This document shows, piece after piece, positions 1 through 12,600 of a stretch of DNA of 64,000 nucleotides. The DNA is from Paraescarpia echinospica (taxonomy: Eukaryota; Annelida; Polychaeta; Sabellida; Siboglinidae). The notes below the pieces were generated by a model that saw only the letters and a list, made by a program, of their open reading frames with translations, did no database searches and was not told the DNA's origin. The stretch covers positions 74,094,976 to 74,158,975 of the forward strand of contig CM034533.1 of assembly GCA_020002185.1 (NCBI GenBank), read 5' to 3'. The translations under genes were made by a program, and so were the position numbers. Within the stretch, counting starts at the first letter, position 1, and the number at the start of each line of letters is the position of its first letter.

Positions 1-840
1 CAGGAATTTAGCAAAACCCACTCACCTACTTGCAGCAAGTAAACGTCGCGTCTTCGACGTCTCGAATGTGGATGTTACGTCAATCGTTAACCGTGTGCGC
101 GTTCCTTCAGCTTGACGCAACGCCAACCATCAGCGCTGACGACTCATCCGCTACATAATACATCATCACTTAGACGGCGTTTGGAATCACGAGGAACCTC
201 CTGACAGCTCGCAGTCTGCTGCCACTCACGAGACGTGCGGCTAAATTCGTCTGACGCATCCAACAGCGGCGCCAAACCTAACTGCCAGAATACCGCCTAG
301 TTGGACCCCGACACGCGCTCAGTTGACAAGGTGAACGTTGACCGAGCGGTAACAACGACGACGGCAGCGATTGGGGTAGGCGGGGATGTCGCGCGCGCCT
401 GTCACTCAAACGTCTTGTTAGCGTCAATCGGCCCCGGGTGATAGACATTTTGACAGGCGGGAGCGCTCAATTCAAACAATGGGGCACTCTTTCAAATTGC
501 CGTTGGTTTTTGTTTCTCAACTTTCAGCGTACTTGTTCAGTCGTTATGTGTGTGCGGAGATGATTTGAGATTCCTGGAGATCAGATGGCTTCTATGACAG
601 CGACGTTGCTGTCTTGATAAGACTTACTGACCTATTTTCTATTGTTTGGTGGTGCTACATTTGTATGTTTATTGCAAGTTCATGTTAGTTACGGTGATAG
701 ACAATTCAGGTAACATATAGTTGTATACTGCATATCGTGTCATTTAATTTACGATATATTGGATCAGAATAAACTGTTTGCTCTCGTCATTGTCCCGAGC
801 TTGTACATGTGTTTAAATAGATCACTTATATATGCGATTG
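1..840. other. CpG-rich left-edge flank, possible noncoding first exon on the minus strand
   Basis: The first ~500 bases are rich in CpG compared with the AT-rich remainder. Read on the minus strand, a good 5' splice-site match (GGTGAGT) lies at about positions 21-27, and the CpG-rich sequence would be upstream of it. The few ATG codons seen on that strand run into early stops, so this could be a 5' UTR exon and promoter of a gene extending off the left edge. No protein match was recognised. This is inference from composition and one splice motif only. Confidence 0.2.
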
Positions 841-856
841 ATCATTGTTGAAGGAA

Positions 857-857
<1 letters not shown>

Positions 858-910
<53 letters not shown>

Positions 911-931
911 GCGGCGGCAGCAGCGACAGCG
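858..931. repeat. (GAC)n/(GGC)n trinucleotide microsatellite
   Basis: An uninterrupted run of GAC units passes into GGC units and then imperfect CAG/CAA units. It shows no coding context. Confidence 0.9.
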
Positions 932-1497
932 GCAACAGTATTCACCGGAACAGAGTAGACAATCGTGTAAACCTTACCGATGCCTTTGTTTGACTCATCT
1001 GTCTATTTGTGAATATACTATAAATAAAGCTGGAAACCTAAACAATGCCATTAAAGTATTGCATTTCCAAGATATTTCGCCTTGGTGGAACATACGACGC
1101 CGTTTACAGTTTCACTGTGGTCGCTCATTTTGTAAGCTAGTCATTTAATGTAAAAAAAACAATCATTTAAATGTAACGTGGGCCTACGAATAAATAGATA
1201 CGTTTCGTGTCACGTGTAATTATGTTTTGGTAAAGTGTGGTGGGCTAATTTTCATTTACTACAAATAGTCCACCATTTTCGTGACAACAAACAGTGCTGC
1301 GTTGGTAGTCCAAGAAACCGAGGCACAGGTCTTTCATAACTGGCACCGATGTTACGTTGAATCATACTAAGCTCATCTGCCCACATTTATGAGAATATCG
1401 GTTCATTAATATAAACAAGTCGGTATTTAACTAAATAAGTATAGACACAAATTAGTTAACATTAAAAACACTATTTTATAGGATGAACATAGGGCAG

Positions 1498-1617
1498 TGA
1501 GGCGACAGGGACAGCGGGACAGAGGGAGAGAGGGACAATGGGAGAGAGGGACAGAGGGAGAGAGGGACAGAGGGAGAGAGGGACAGAGGAAGAGAGAGGG
1601 AGAGAGAGAGAGAGGGG

Positions 1618-1691
<74 letters not shown>
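1498..1691. repeat. GGGACAGAGGGAGAGA minisatellite grading into (GA)n
   Basis: The first ~100 bases repeat an imperfect 16-base unit (GGGACAGAGGGAGAGA), followed by about 70 bases of pure GA dinucleotide. Long open frames on both strands here are artefacts of the repeat. Confidence 0.9.
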
Positions 1692-1693
<2 letters not shown>

Positions 1694-1699
1694 GTATGG

Positions 1700-2640
1700 T
1701 CCAGTACGCACGCACGAACGCTCATTAGACAATTATGCGTGTGACAGTCTTCCAATAAATCGGAACACAAATGTGACGAATTGCTGGTGTTCTCAGATCT
1801 AAAGATTGTACAGGAAGAATCCGCACATGGAATGAACATACGAGTGACTCCCCCTAGCGAACATTAAGTATATTCTTCAGTACGAATTGTGATGATGAAA
1901 GTCATGCATAGCGAGCGTACATAGCTTTGTTGTTGTCCCACCTTTTAAAATGTTAAACTAATTAACATACTTTTCTTGACAAGGACACTTTAATAAGCCA
2001 TCTCAGTAATGTTTTTTTTAGATGTTAGTGATGTTTTGATGCAAAAATCGCTGTATTGTGAAACGTACAAATGCCGCTTGTGACCACCTAACGTTAACAT
2101 TTTATTTAATATTCAAGATATGACTTTAATACTTCTACAATGTATTATATGTTTATATAAAATATAATAAAGTCATCCTTTGGTTTTTGATTTACCATTA
2201 CTGTACTGCAGTAGACTCCCCAAATATGGTACTAGTTCAGTCACAACGATGTAGTGAAAAGAACAGAACGTTTGGGAGCCATTTGCATAGGAAGATGGAA
2301 ACAGCTGCATTTTGTTATGCACTTTTGTTTGATGCAAAGCCAGCACCGAACACCTCCAGACGACTGGGTCTGTCCTCCAGCGGGTCTGGCGAACCTTTCC
2401 CACCCATGATGCGTCGCAGGCTGTTGATCCAAAAACAGGCCAGTTCAACGTTCATTGGAACCAAACTCTACCAACTAAAACGAAGTTGTAAGTAAAAGGA
2501 TAAAAATACTACCTAGTGTGTATGTAAGAGAATACAACAACTAGCGACTTCAATAGTTCATCTCCATCATAATCTTTTATTTCCAGCAACTTTTTACATT
2601 TGTAACTAAAACAGTACAGTATTGTACATTTAAACAACAG
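1700..2640. other. Intergenic stretch with no recognised feature
   Basis: AT-rich sequence. Short open frames of 63-102 codons on both strands around 2173-2495 overlap each other and show no recognisable domain or splice context. Nothing else is supported. Confidence 0.5.
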
Positions 2641-3742
2641 ACTATTCGCAGAGCAGCTCTGCGAATGAGCGCAACAGTTGCCGGTATTCGCAGAGCGGTG
2701 ACGTCATAGCTCTGCGACTATGAAGCAGGTAGGAAAGACTGTTTACTAGCTGCTATGCGTGTTGTTATAGTTTTGTAAATGCGTGTTACGTAAATATTGA
2801 TAGATTACATCTACTTTCAAGCCTTTGCCGAGCAGCTCTGCGAATAAGGGAAAGAGGTGCCGCTATTCGCAGAGCTGTGACGTCACAGCTCTTCCACTAA
2901 GAAGCAGGTAGGAAAGACTGTTTACTAGCTGTTATGCGTGGAAAACTAGGAACACATTACGTACGTTTAATTATCGACAATAATCTGCCTTTAAAATATG
3001 GTTGCTGTGTGTTCAAAAAAGCGTTTCCTAATAAACCACTGGCATAACAGTGTTGAGGCTAGCTTAAATTGTATTAAAACTTAGGTGCATATCGCAGGCG
3101 AATCCAGAGGGGGGGGGGGGCATGGGGGCACTTCCCCAGAGCTATGGCCGCGCTATGCTTGCACTAGAGTGACATGATCCCTAGACCTTTTGATGTGCTC
3201 TCTTTATGTGCTCCCAAAGACCTTTGGAATTTGCTCCAGTTTAGGCAAGTCTCAAATGGGGTGCAATTGAAGGTTTTTGGTGGGCTTACGAAATGTTAAA
3301 CGTCGCCGCGAAAAAATTTCAACCCCCTCCCGCCCCCGTCTTCTGATGTCATGACCTAATAGCGCAAAAGCAGAGTTATGCTGAAGCAAGAGGTTTCTTG
3401 ACATTGTTTCTCCGGTATGGAGCAAACATTTTGGATTTGAATTAGGAACAATGATACCAGTATATTGACATAAATATTGCTTAATGCGGAATGGTTCAGT
3501 GATATTTCAAACAATGTTAAAGATGGCTAAATCCAGTCTGTACGTTTTATTTTGGCACCCTATTTACACGTGTCATAGAAACGTAACACGCATTTACAAA
3601 ACTATAATAACACGCGTAGCGGCTAGTAAACAGTCTTTCCAACCTGTTTCTTAGTCGCATAGATGTGACGTCACCGCTCTGCGAATAGCGGCAGCTTTTT
3701 TGTTAATTCGCAGAGCTGTGACGTCACTGCTCTGAGAATAAC
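2641..3742. mobile_element. Inverted-repeat (foldback-type) element carrying CRE palindromes
   Basis: The left arm (about 2643-2795) and the reverse complement of the right arm (about 3577-3741) align along their length: both carry the TTCGCAGAGC motif, GAAAGACTGTTTACTAGC and TTTTGTAAATGCGTGTTACG. A third partial copy of the left arm lies inside at 2825-2945. The octamer TGACGTCA occurs four times (2699, 2878, 3666, 3719), and at 2872-2891 it sits in a perfect 20-base palindrome. No transposase frame is seen in the ~800-base centre, so this looks like a non-autonomous MITE- or foldback-like element. Target-site duplications are not evident and the exact ends are approximate. Confidence 0.65.
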
Positions 3743-4129
3743 AAGTGGGTAAACAATATTGGGAAAGAAGGAAGCAGACGTAATCGAATTGATGATATTG
3801 CTCCCTTCCATTCACAAATTGTTCATAGGTTACTTGTTTCAACCCTGTCGCCATCTTATTCTCGTCTGTCCACTGTGCCCGTTTCATATGTAATTTACCA
3901 TTGTGCATCCACTGTTCTCCGCGTACCTAATTCACTTTAATCAGTTTCCTCTTCTTCATTGTCACATCGATAGGCAGCCACCACAAGCCCAGATACGCCT
4001 CCATTATCACGGTCTGTAAGACTGCTCTTCAATGTATTCATATATTTAAATGGAATGTGAAATCACCAATGTACACATAAATCAATGTGGTAATTGTTTT
4101 GTATATAATTGTATAAAATGTGCTTAATA

Positions 4130-5478
4130 AACGCTCAGTCGGTGAGGAATAAGGTGACATCCCTTCCTGACTACGTTATCGAGCATGGCTTTGACATCGT
4201 GGCCTTCACTGAACTTGGTTGCGAAATTCTCTTTATGATGACTAAACTATCAGAGCCCTGACAATTCCTGGCTACAGATTTACCCATGTTCCGAGGAGAC
4301 AACACAGGAACACCACAGCCAGAGGAGGTGGGGTTGCAATCATCCACAAATCTAACATTAAAATGGCATCAAAGTCTTCATGGAAAGCTAAATCGCTCGA
4401 AAACACTGAAGTCACACTTAATGCTTCGTCAACTATGAAACTGGCTGAGATCTATCGCCCCCGCCATCAAAAAGAAACAAGTCCACAGTTGGCCTCTTTC
4501 TGAGTGAATTCCAAAGACTTCCTCCAGCACCACTTGGTAAAATTTCAGAACATTCTGATTTTTGGTGATTTCAACTTCCACTATGAGGACCCACTGGACG
4601 CTGATGCTCCCAGCTTCCGTGACATCCTTTCGACTCAGACTGTCTGTCTAGGCCAAACCAAGTCAGACGCTTCGGAGCTGCTCCAAGGAGTGCCACAGGG
4701 GTCTGTTTTAGGCCCAGTTTTGTTTACACTCTACACGGGACCCATTGGGTAGATAGTTAGGCGGCACCGACTTGACTTCCATCTGTTTGCCGATGATTCT
4801 CAATTGTATGTCTCGTTTAAGATCAAGGACACTAACGACGAGACCGCTGCACTGGCACGCTTCCAAGCATGTGTGGGAGAACTGACAGCATGGATAACTC
4901 ATCATCGTCTTCAGCTGAATGACAACAAGACTGATCACCACACCAAGCTCGGCCAGCAAGTACAGCCTGGCGGATGTCGTCATCGTTGACAGCATCCCTT
5001 AGCCTACTACCGTCGCTCGCAACCTTGGAGTGATGTTTGACAGTGACCTCAGCGTGAAATCGCAAGTGTCAAACTGTGTCAGGCAGCAAACTTTCATCTA
5101 CATCGAACTCGTTCCATCGGAGATTGCTTGACACAACATGCCACTGAACTCCTGGTTCACTCCCTCGTCATATCGCGACTGGCCTATGGAAATGGCCTCC
5201 TTTACGGTGTAACTGATCAGCTACTGGACAAGCTGCAGATAGTTCATAATGTGGCAGCTCGCGTTGTGGTCAAAACCAGTCGCTATGATCATATAACACC
5301 CATCCTAGAGACTCTCCATTGGCTTCCCGCCCGGTACCGTATCGAGTACAAGGTTGTACTGATGACGTTCAAAGTCATGTATCTGCTTGCGCCGAGCTAC
5401 ATCACAGACCTGTTCCAGTTCTACCAGCCCAGCAGAACGTTGCGACCGTCATCAGATGCTCTACTGAAGTAAATGCCC
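4130..5478 (+). mobile_element. Degraded L2/CR1-like non-LTR retrotransposon relic
   Basis: Translation in shifting frames gives the start of an endonuclease domain near 4130-4230 (resembling NAQSV...DIVAFTE), the endonuclease core ILIFGDFNFH near 4550-4585, then a jump directly to the reverse transcriptase block [16 protein letters not shown] (about 4687-4735) and LFADDSQLYVSF (about 4785-4820). The thumb/C-terminal region follows at 5128-5472 (HNVAARVV, HWLPARYRIEYKV). Most of the segment between endonuclease and RT is deleted. An in-frame stop at ~4750 and further frameshifts show it is dead. Clade assignment is by general resemblance of the C-terminal block to L2/CR1 elements. Confidence 0.8.
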
Positions 5479-5479
5479 G

Positions 5480-6440
5480 TAGATCTTTTTGAGTGGACCC
5501 ATCTAACATTGCACCCCCTAGACCCTTGGAAATGTGCCCTCCCCCGTATTCCGATATCTCAGTCGAGCCATGCGCGGCACCGACATTTTCTACACCAATT
5601 GATTCGGCCGCCAATGGAGAACGTTCAGGTTTTTGTGCCTCCCCCCAGACTACCCTCTCTGGATCCGCCCTAGGTGAGTAATGGCGAGAAACAGAATACG
5701 CACTCGCACAACAAAGGTTAATTTCCGTTCCAAAATTCTATCAGCCGTTATCGCTGCTTAAATTAAAAGAACTACATTAAAGCTAACATTGACCTTAGTT
5801 ATAAATATATATTTGAAGAGAACATGTGACCGAAATCGAACGTCAGTGCAGGCAGAGGTTTGTCCGATCCCTCAGACTCTGTGTTGCCATTTGAAGCGTT
5901 ATCTGGACCCGCCGAAAATGCAGTTAATTCAGAAGTTCTGCAGTTTAGACAGAAACAACACAACTACTACTACTACTACTACACCGACAAAACCACAAGT
6001 GACAAACAATTTACTTTAACTATTACATGTCAATTATTCTGGTGTTGCTTCTGAACGGCAAAATGCGAATACTTTGGCCAACATTTACAGAAATTATCAC
6101 TTGTAAGTCATAATTATATCTGGAAGAATATAAACATAAGCTGCTTATTTTCCGTTACTTTGGGACGGATGGAGGGACTGGTGGCGAATATAGCGCAAGT
6201 GAGGGGGGGGAGATGGAGGGATTGGTGGCGATTATAGCGCAAGTTGCTGTTACTACGTCCGACATTTAAAAAATAACACAAGAACTACAATTTATTTTGC
6301 CTCTTGGAATCAAATGGATTTCAAACTTTTAAACTTTAAGGTTTCAATGCATTGATTTCAGAGCAGGTGCCAATCTTGGGTTTTTATGATCTGGAGATTA
6401 AGAGATCAAAACACGTGCATTTTCATAGCATATTGTATAA
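5480..6440. other. Flank between LINE relic and NIFK 3' end
   Basis: This contains a short (CTA)n run at about 5963-5982 and a duplicated ~30-base segment (GGATGGAGGGA-like, followed by TGGTGGCGA) at about 6168-6200 and 6212-6244. No gene is recognised. Confidence 0.5.
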
Positions 6441-6441
6441 T

Positions 6442-6447
6442 TTTATT
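6442..6447 (-). promoter_or_regulatory. NIFK: Candidate polyadenylation signal of NIFK
   Basis: TTTATT on the plus strand reads AATAAA on the minus strand, about 210 bases past the NIFK stop codon. Confidence 0.45.
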
Positions 6448-6658
6448 CACGATTTAAGCTAACATGATTACAGATTAAAAATAGTAGTGTGCAGCTAGGA
6501 CCAATATTTCATCTCCGCATCTCTAGCTGTTGGAAGTACTGCCTCTCATCTTTAAGAGAAGGCAGAATATATAACGACTCCATGGGTCATTATGGCTGCA
6601 TAAAACATTAGTTTCACAAAATGGTCCAAAGCCACATTCAACAATGCTGTTCAACAAG

Positions 6659-9600
6659 TCATTTTGTCTTTTTCATGGCTTTTCTCGGTTTGGATTCTTT
6701 CGTGGGTGACATCGATGGCAGTTTCCTCTTGGAGCGCGTGCGTGTACTCGGACTGTCTACGACCGGTGTTCCTATGCTGGACAGTTTCTCTAAAGTCTTC
6801 ACGTCCATCTTGGTTTTCTTTGTTGACACTGGTGTGACAACAGATGACTTGATAGGTGTGAACTCTTTCTTGGTTTTCTTTGTTGACAATGGTGTGACAA
6901 CAGATGACTTGATAGGTGTGAACTCTTTCTTGGTTTTCTTTGTTGACAATGGTGTGACAACAGATGACTTGGCAGGTGTCAATTCTTTCTTGGTTTTCTT
7001 TGTTGACAATGGTGTGACAGCAGGTGACTTGGCAGGTGTCAATTCTTTCTTGGTTTTCTTTGTTGACAATGGTGTGACAATAGATGACTTGACAGGTGTC
7101 AACTCTTTCTTGGTTTTCTTTGTTGACAATGGTGTGACAGCAGATGACTTGGCAGGTGTCAATTCTTTCTTGGTTTTCTTTGTTGACAATGGTGTGACAA
7201 CAGATGACTTGGCAGGTGTGAACTCTTTCTTGGTTTTCTTTGTTGACAATGGTGTGACAATAGATGACTTGACAGGTGTCAATTCTTTCTTGGTTTTCTT
7301 TGCTGACACTGGTGTGACAGTAGGTGACTTGGCACGTGTCAAGTCCTTCTTGACTCTCTTCGGCGACGGCGTTGCAGCAGGTGACTTGGTGACAATCTGT
7401 GGCGTTGTGTCTTCTGTCATTGTGTCACTGCCAGGCTCCTTGTCTTTGGTCAACTGGAGGTAAAACACAAACCAGTATGAGACTTGCAAACTGATCTCAT
7501 CAACAAGTACACCATGGCTTCATGTTACAAACAGATCTCATCACCGTGTACACCATGGCTTCATGTTACAAACAGATCTCATCACCGTGTACACCATGGC
7601 TTCATGTTACAAACAGATCTCACAAGAGTGTACACCATGGCTTCATGTTACAAACAGCTCTCACCACAGTGTACACCATGGCTTCATGTTACAAACTGAT
7701 CTCACCACAGTGTACACCATGGCTTCATGTTACAAACTGATCTCACCACAGTGTACACCATGGCTTCATGTTACAAACAGATCTCACCACAGTGTACACC
7801 ATGGTTTCATGTTACAAACAGATCTCACCACAGTGTACACCATGGCTTCATGTTACAAACAGATCTCACCACAGTGTACACCACGGCTTCATGTTACAAA
7901 CAGATCTCACCACAGTGTACACCACGCCTTCATGTTACAAACAGATCTCACCACAGTGTACACCATGGTTTCATGTTACAAACTGATCTCACCACAGTGT
8001 ACACCATGGCTTTATGTTACAAACAGATCTCATCACTGTGTACACCATGGTTTCATGTTACAAACAGATCTCATCACTGTGTACACCATGGCTTTATGTT
8101 ACAAACAGATCTCATCAACGTGTACACCAGATATTTAATGAAAAATGGACCATGCGAGGTATTCAGAAATGTGTTATTTACTCAAATATACACACGCACT
8201 CAATACATACATGCCTTGTAACTGTACGGCGAGTAGCCGTGTGTAAGGACACCTAGTGCTGTCATTTGTGATAAACAGTAAATATCATCAGCTTCATCTT
8301 TTTTTCTCAAAGTTTCCAAGATTCAACATTCATTTGGGATTTTGCATTTCTAATGGGTCGTGATACATTTCCTGTGTTTAAACATATCTTACAACATAAA
8401 CCAATTGATAATCTGAATAATAGTTAATGCTCAACAGGATAACACACAAATCTATAACAACAAACAAACAAATAACCAATAAACTAGATACAGATTTAAT
8501 TAATAAAAGAAGCCACTTTGTGGGACCAGAGCGTATTTTCGTGAAACGAATTTCACCTAAAGTTGTTAGAAAATATTTGTCCTGACCAAAAGACACTTAA
8601 AATAGGAGGGTTTTCTCGCAGAACCTGAACTTGGATACCTCGGATGGGGGGGGGGGGTCTTACCATGTCCGGCAGCTTGTAGCTGATCCCCAACTCTGCC
8701 AGTTTTCTCAGACTCTTATTCTTTCTCCTTCTCATCCGCTGCAGAGCTTGTTTCTGCTGCTGTGGAGACTTCAGTTTGTTGTGTCTCTCGATTGAACGTA
8801 TGTGTGCGCTGGGTGGGTAGAACTGTCGGAAGCAGCCACGGAACGTCTCTGGATGTACTTTTGATGGGTCGAGCAGCTGGCCTGTATACAGGAACGGTAA
8901 GAGGAAGTGATTACTTGACCCAACAATGTAAGACATTTCACCATTCAAACAGGGTCTTTCCTAATTATGTTATGTTAATTCATTGTAATTGTAAAAATCT
9001 AAATCCTAAAATGTATTCCAAGGTGCTAACTTTTGAGCAAGCACTGTAGGTGCGTCTCCTTTGAGACGTTGAGTACAACTTGCCTTGTTCATTTTGCTCA
9101 AGCCAGAACAATGTACTTCATAAAAACGTTTGGTTGTAATTAAATTAAAGGGCCTTTTCTGTTTGTTTTGGTCATAAAATCATATTCTTCAGTAAAAACT
9201 ATATCTATTATAACTTACCAACAGTCCAAGTGTGTTTTAGTTAACTATATCTATTATAACTTACCTAAAGTCCAAGTGTTTTAAGTAACTGTTTCTTGTT
9301 GAAATTTAAGTGTTTCAGGAGGAAGGTTTGTTTACACGGCAGTGAGTCATTCTTGAAGGTGTGGCTGAGGTCAACAGCCCACAGCCTTCCTAAACACTGA
9401 ACAGTTTATTTACATGTGTATGTATATATATCTATTATATATATAAAATATATATAATTTATATAACACGATTTCAAGATAAAGTGATACGATAAGGTGC
9501 CATGTCAGAATTAGGTAAAGGACTGCCTTTCTGTTCCTTCCTTTCCACTTCAATAATTACTGGTGCTTTCAACCATACAAATAAATGCAGGGAGTCAGGG

Positions 9601-12600
9601 ACACAAGAATTGTATAGTGGTGCATACTTACATTTCAGAAGTCTGTTAAACATCAGATAGTTGTTCATTGTATCAGCGACAATCTTCGCCACAACAGCTG
9701 ATGCAAATTCAACAAAACCATATCCTTTTGCATTCCCCGTCTGAAAACAAAAAGGGTATTGTGAAACTCAGTTATTAACTGAACGTGTTAAATCATAAAT
9801 AAAATTTCTTACTATTCATGAGAGAAGATGCCCTGCTGCTGTATGGGGTTTGATTCGAGCAGTTTTGGCCATGTGGCCCTTTAACAATGGTAGCTACCGC
9901 ATGCGCATACTTTTCTTTGAATATGACGTTAACAACTATTACATTAAATACGGACACCCCTGCATGCAGTAATAACCTAGCAGCCGTAAGCTGTGACCAG
10001 CTGCGATTCGGTCCATGGAGTGCCCGCGATGCATCCGATAGTCCAACATCATCGAAACGCGGCCGCTAAAACATGGCGGCGGTGTTCAACGACATTAGGT
10101 TATCAAAGTATTTCTGCATTGCACCCACTCAGACGCTTCCATACAAATTTCTAGGTCTTCGGCGACATCACAATTAAACTCTCTTTTTTCACAAAGTATA
10201 TCGTTCGTTTATCGGCGATAAAACTATTCTCCATTTCTCCGTAGCGACAACTTCAAATAATGTAAACAGAATTTAAACAATGCATAGCATCGTGGGATTG
10301 TTCCATGCCTTATGGGATTGTTCCGAGATCATCGGGATTTGGGACCTGATTTCAACGCAGGAAAGTTCAACTTTGGTAAAAAGGGGCGTGACCAGTGACA
10401 TAACTGACAGATAGCCAAGAAGACGGCGGTTCTTTTGATACCAAACAAACTGGCATACCATGAACGAACGTGGTCATTGCCCAGGCATAAACATGGATTA
10501 TTTTTGGCGTTTCATCGATTAAGATTTTTATTGACATTTCTTATTATCTTATTATTTAAATGTTATATATCTGAACATGCACTATGATCTTTCCCCCCCG
10601 ACATTTTAATTTTATTCCGATTCCCGTCACTGCTTTCTGGACAACTCTGCCCGTAAAACGTGAAATAAAAAAAGTCTGGCCTAATTTACAAATGCACAAA
10701 ATATGAAACCACACTTTGTTGGGTGAAAATGCTCGTCAAGTTGGAAGAATAATTAAATCACTTACATTGACGTTTCGACCGCTGTCGGCAGCCTTCATCA
10801 GTAACTGCCCTTCCTCTGTCATGCCATCTGCCGGGCAGAGGAAGAACAGTTCCTGATGAAGTACACTGATAGTGGTTGGAACGTTGATGTGAGTTTTGAA
10901 TTTATATTTGTGTATATTAAGAATTTAAAAAAATTTAATTCCACATTTTTAGTTTCTGCATATTGCACTCTCTCACTACACTACACTACACACACACTAT
11001 TTGGAGAAACATTTCCACATAGGGCACAGAAAGAAAAGAAAGCTGTTTGTTAATATGAAACAATGATAATTTTATGTGTTCATATCTAATCTTACAACAG
11101 CTAAGGGGGCTGCTTTATAAACTGTTTAGCAAATATTTTCAACATAATGTCATTGTGTTAGATTGACCTTTCTCTCCTACAGCAGTTCGCTTCTTTAATA
11201 ATCCAAGTATTTTAAAACGTATCGTATTTCGCCTTACGTTACACAAATCCCCTGGGCTATGTAACTGATGATGCCAGATTGTTAAACCTAGTAGTAGTAC
11301 TTAGAAGAAATGATGGTGAGAACCCTGCATGAATGTTCCACTCACCTTCCTACTGCGTGAAACTTTCACTCGAGTCACTGTTCCAAACTGTGAGAAGTAG
11401 CCTCTCATCGCGTCCTCGTAGAAGCCATGTGGAATGTGCCCGATGTATATGACGCCAGTGTCGGTGACAGGCTTTTGCTTCTGCAAGTACAAACAACAAC
11501 ATTAGTTAAAAGGACGTAGCATCTTCCTAGTTCTTCATGTTAAGTAACAGTAATATAATGTTCTTAAGACTATATACAAGCCATGTTGATGGTATACTGC
11601 TCGCCAAATTGTGTTTAGTAAGCACGTAACAATGGTCTCAATTTGAAGGCACAACCACGGGTGCATGTTCAAATAGTACTCAAAACATCCAGCTGCAAGA
11701 CAAGCTTTATTGGCATAAGGCCGAGTAGGGCTGAGTGTCTGTGCATTACAAATTATGCTGTACAGCGTCTATAAGTTCCACAAACAGTTGAGCGCATCGA
11801 TGATGATTACGACACATTGCAACAAAACAGTGGTCAACGACTGTCATTTTTGCGTTAATAAACGGCACAGTTCACATCCCGAGGTTCGTGTCGTTCCTCT
11901 GAATTGACTGCCCACAATTCTTAGCGTTGTTTGTTATTCCCGATAGAGTCCGCCACTGCGCTATTTTTTGTAGACGGGCAAGCCTGGCGAACTGCTCAAC
12001 AAAAATGTTGATGTAGCAACGTTATTTCTCAGACTAAGCTAAGAAGCAGAAACGTTAGAAGTCGTGGAATATAGCCATATATGAGAATATAGCCATATAT
12101 GGGTATATAGCTATATATGAGAATATAGCCATATATGGGTATATAGCTATATATGAGAATATAGTCATATATGGGTATATAGCTATATATGAGAATATAG
12201 CCATATGTGGGTATATAGCTATATATGAGAATATAGTCATATATGGGTATATAGCTATATATGAGAATATAGTCATATATGGGTATATAGCTATATATGA
12301 GAATATAGTCATATATGGGTATATAGCTATATATGAGAATATAGTCATATATGGGTATATAGCTATATATGAGAATATAGTCATATATGGGTATATAGCT
12401 ATATATGAGAATATAGTCATATATGGGTATATAGCCATATATGAGAATATAGCCACATATGAGAATATAGCCACATATGAGAATATAGCCATATATGAAA
12501 ATATAGCCACATATGAGTATATAGCCATGTATGAGAATATAGCCATATATGAGAATATAGCCACATATGAGAATATAGCCACATATGAGAATATAGCCAC

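Noticed and set aside
6621..7463. 280-codon plus-strand frame with [14 protein letters not shown] repeats
   Set aside because: It is the antisense shadow of the NIFK coding repeat; NIFK is supported by splice sites and conserved domains on the other strand.
10060..10115. ATGGCGGCGGTG start in a GC-rich island on the plus strand
   Set aside because: The frame ends soon and no downstream exon or known protein was recognised; it lies in NIFK intron 2. Kept only as a curiosity.
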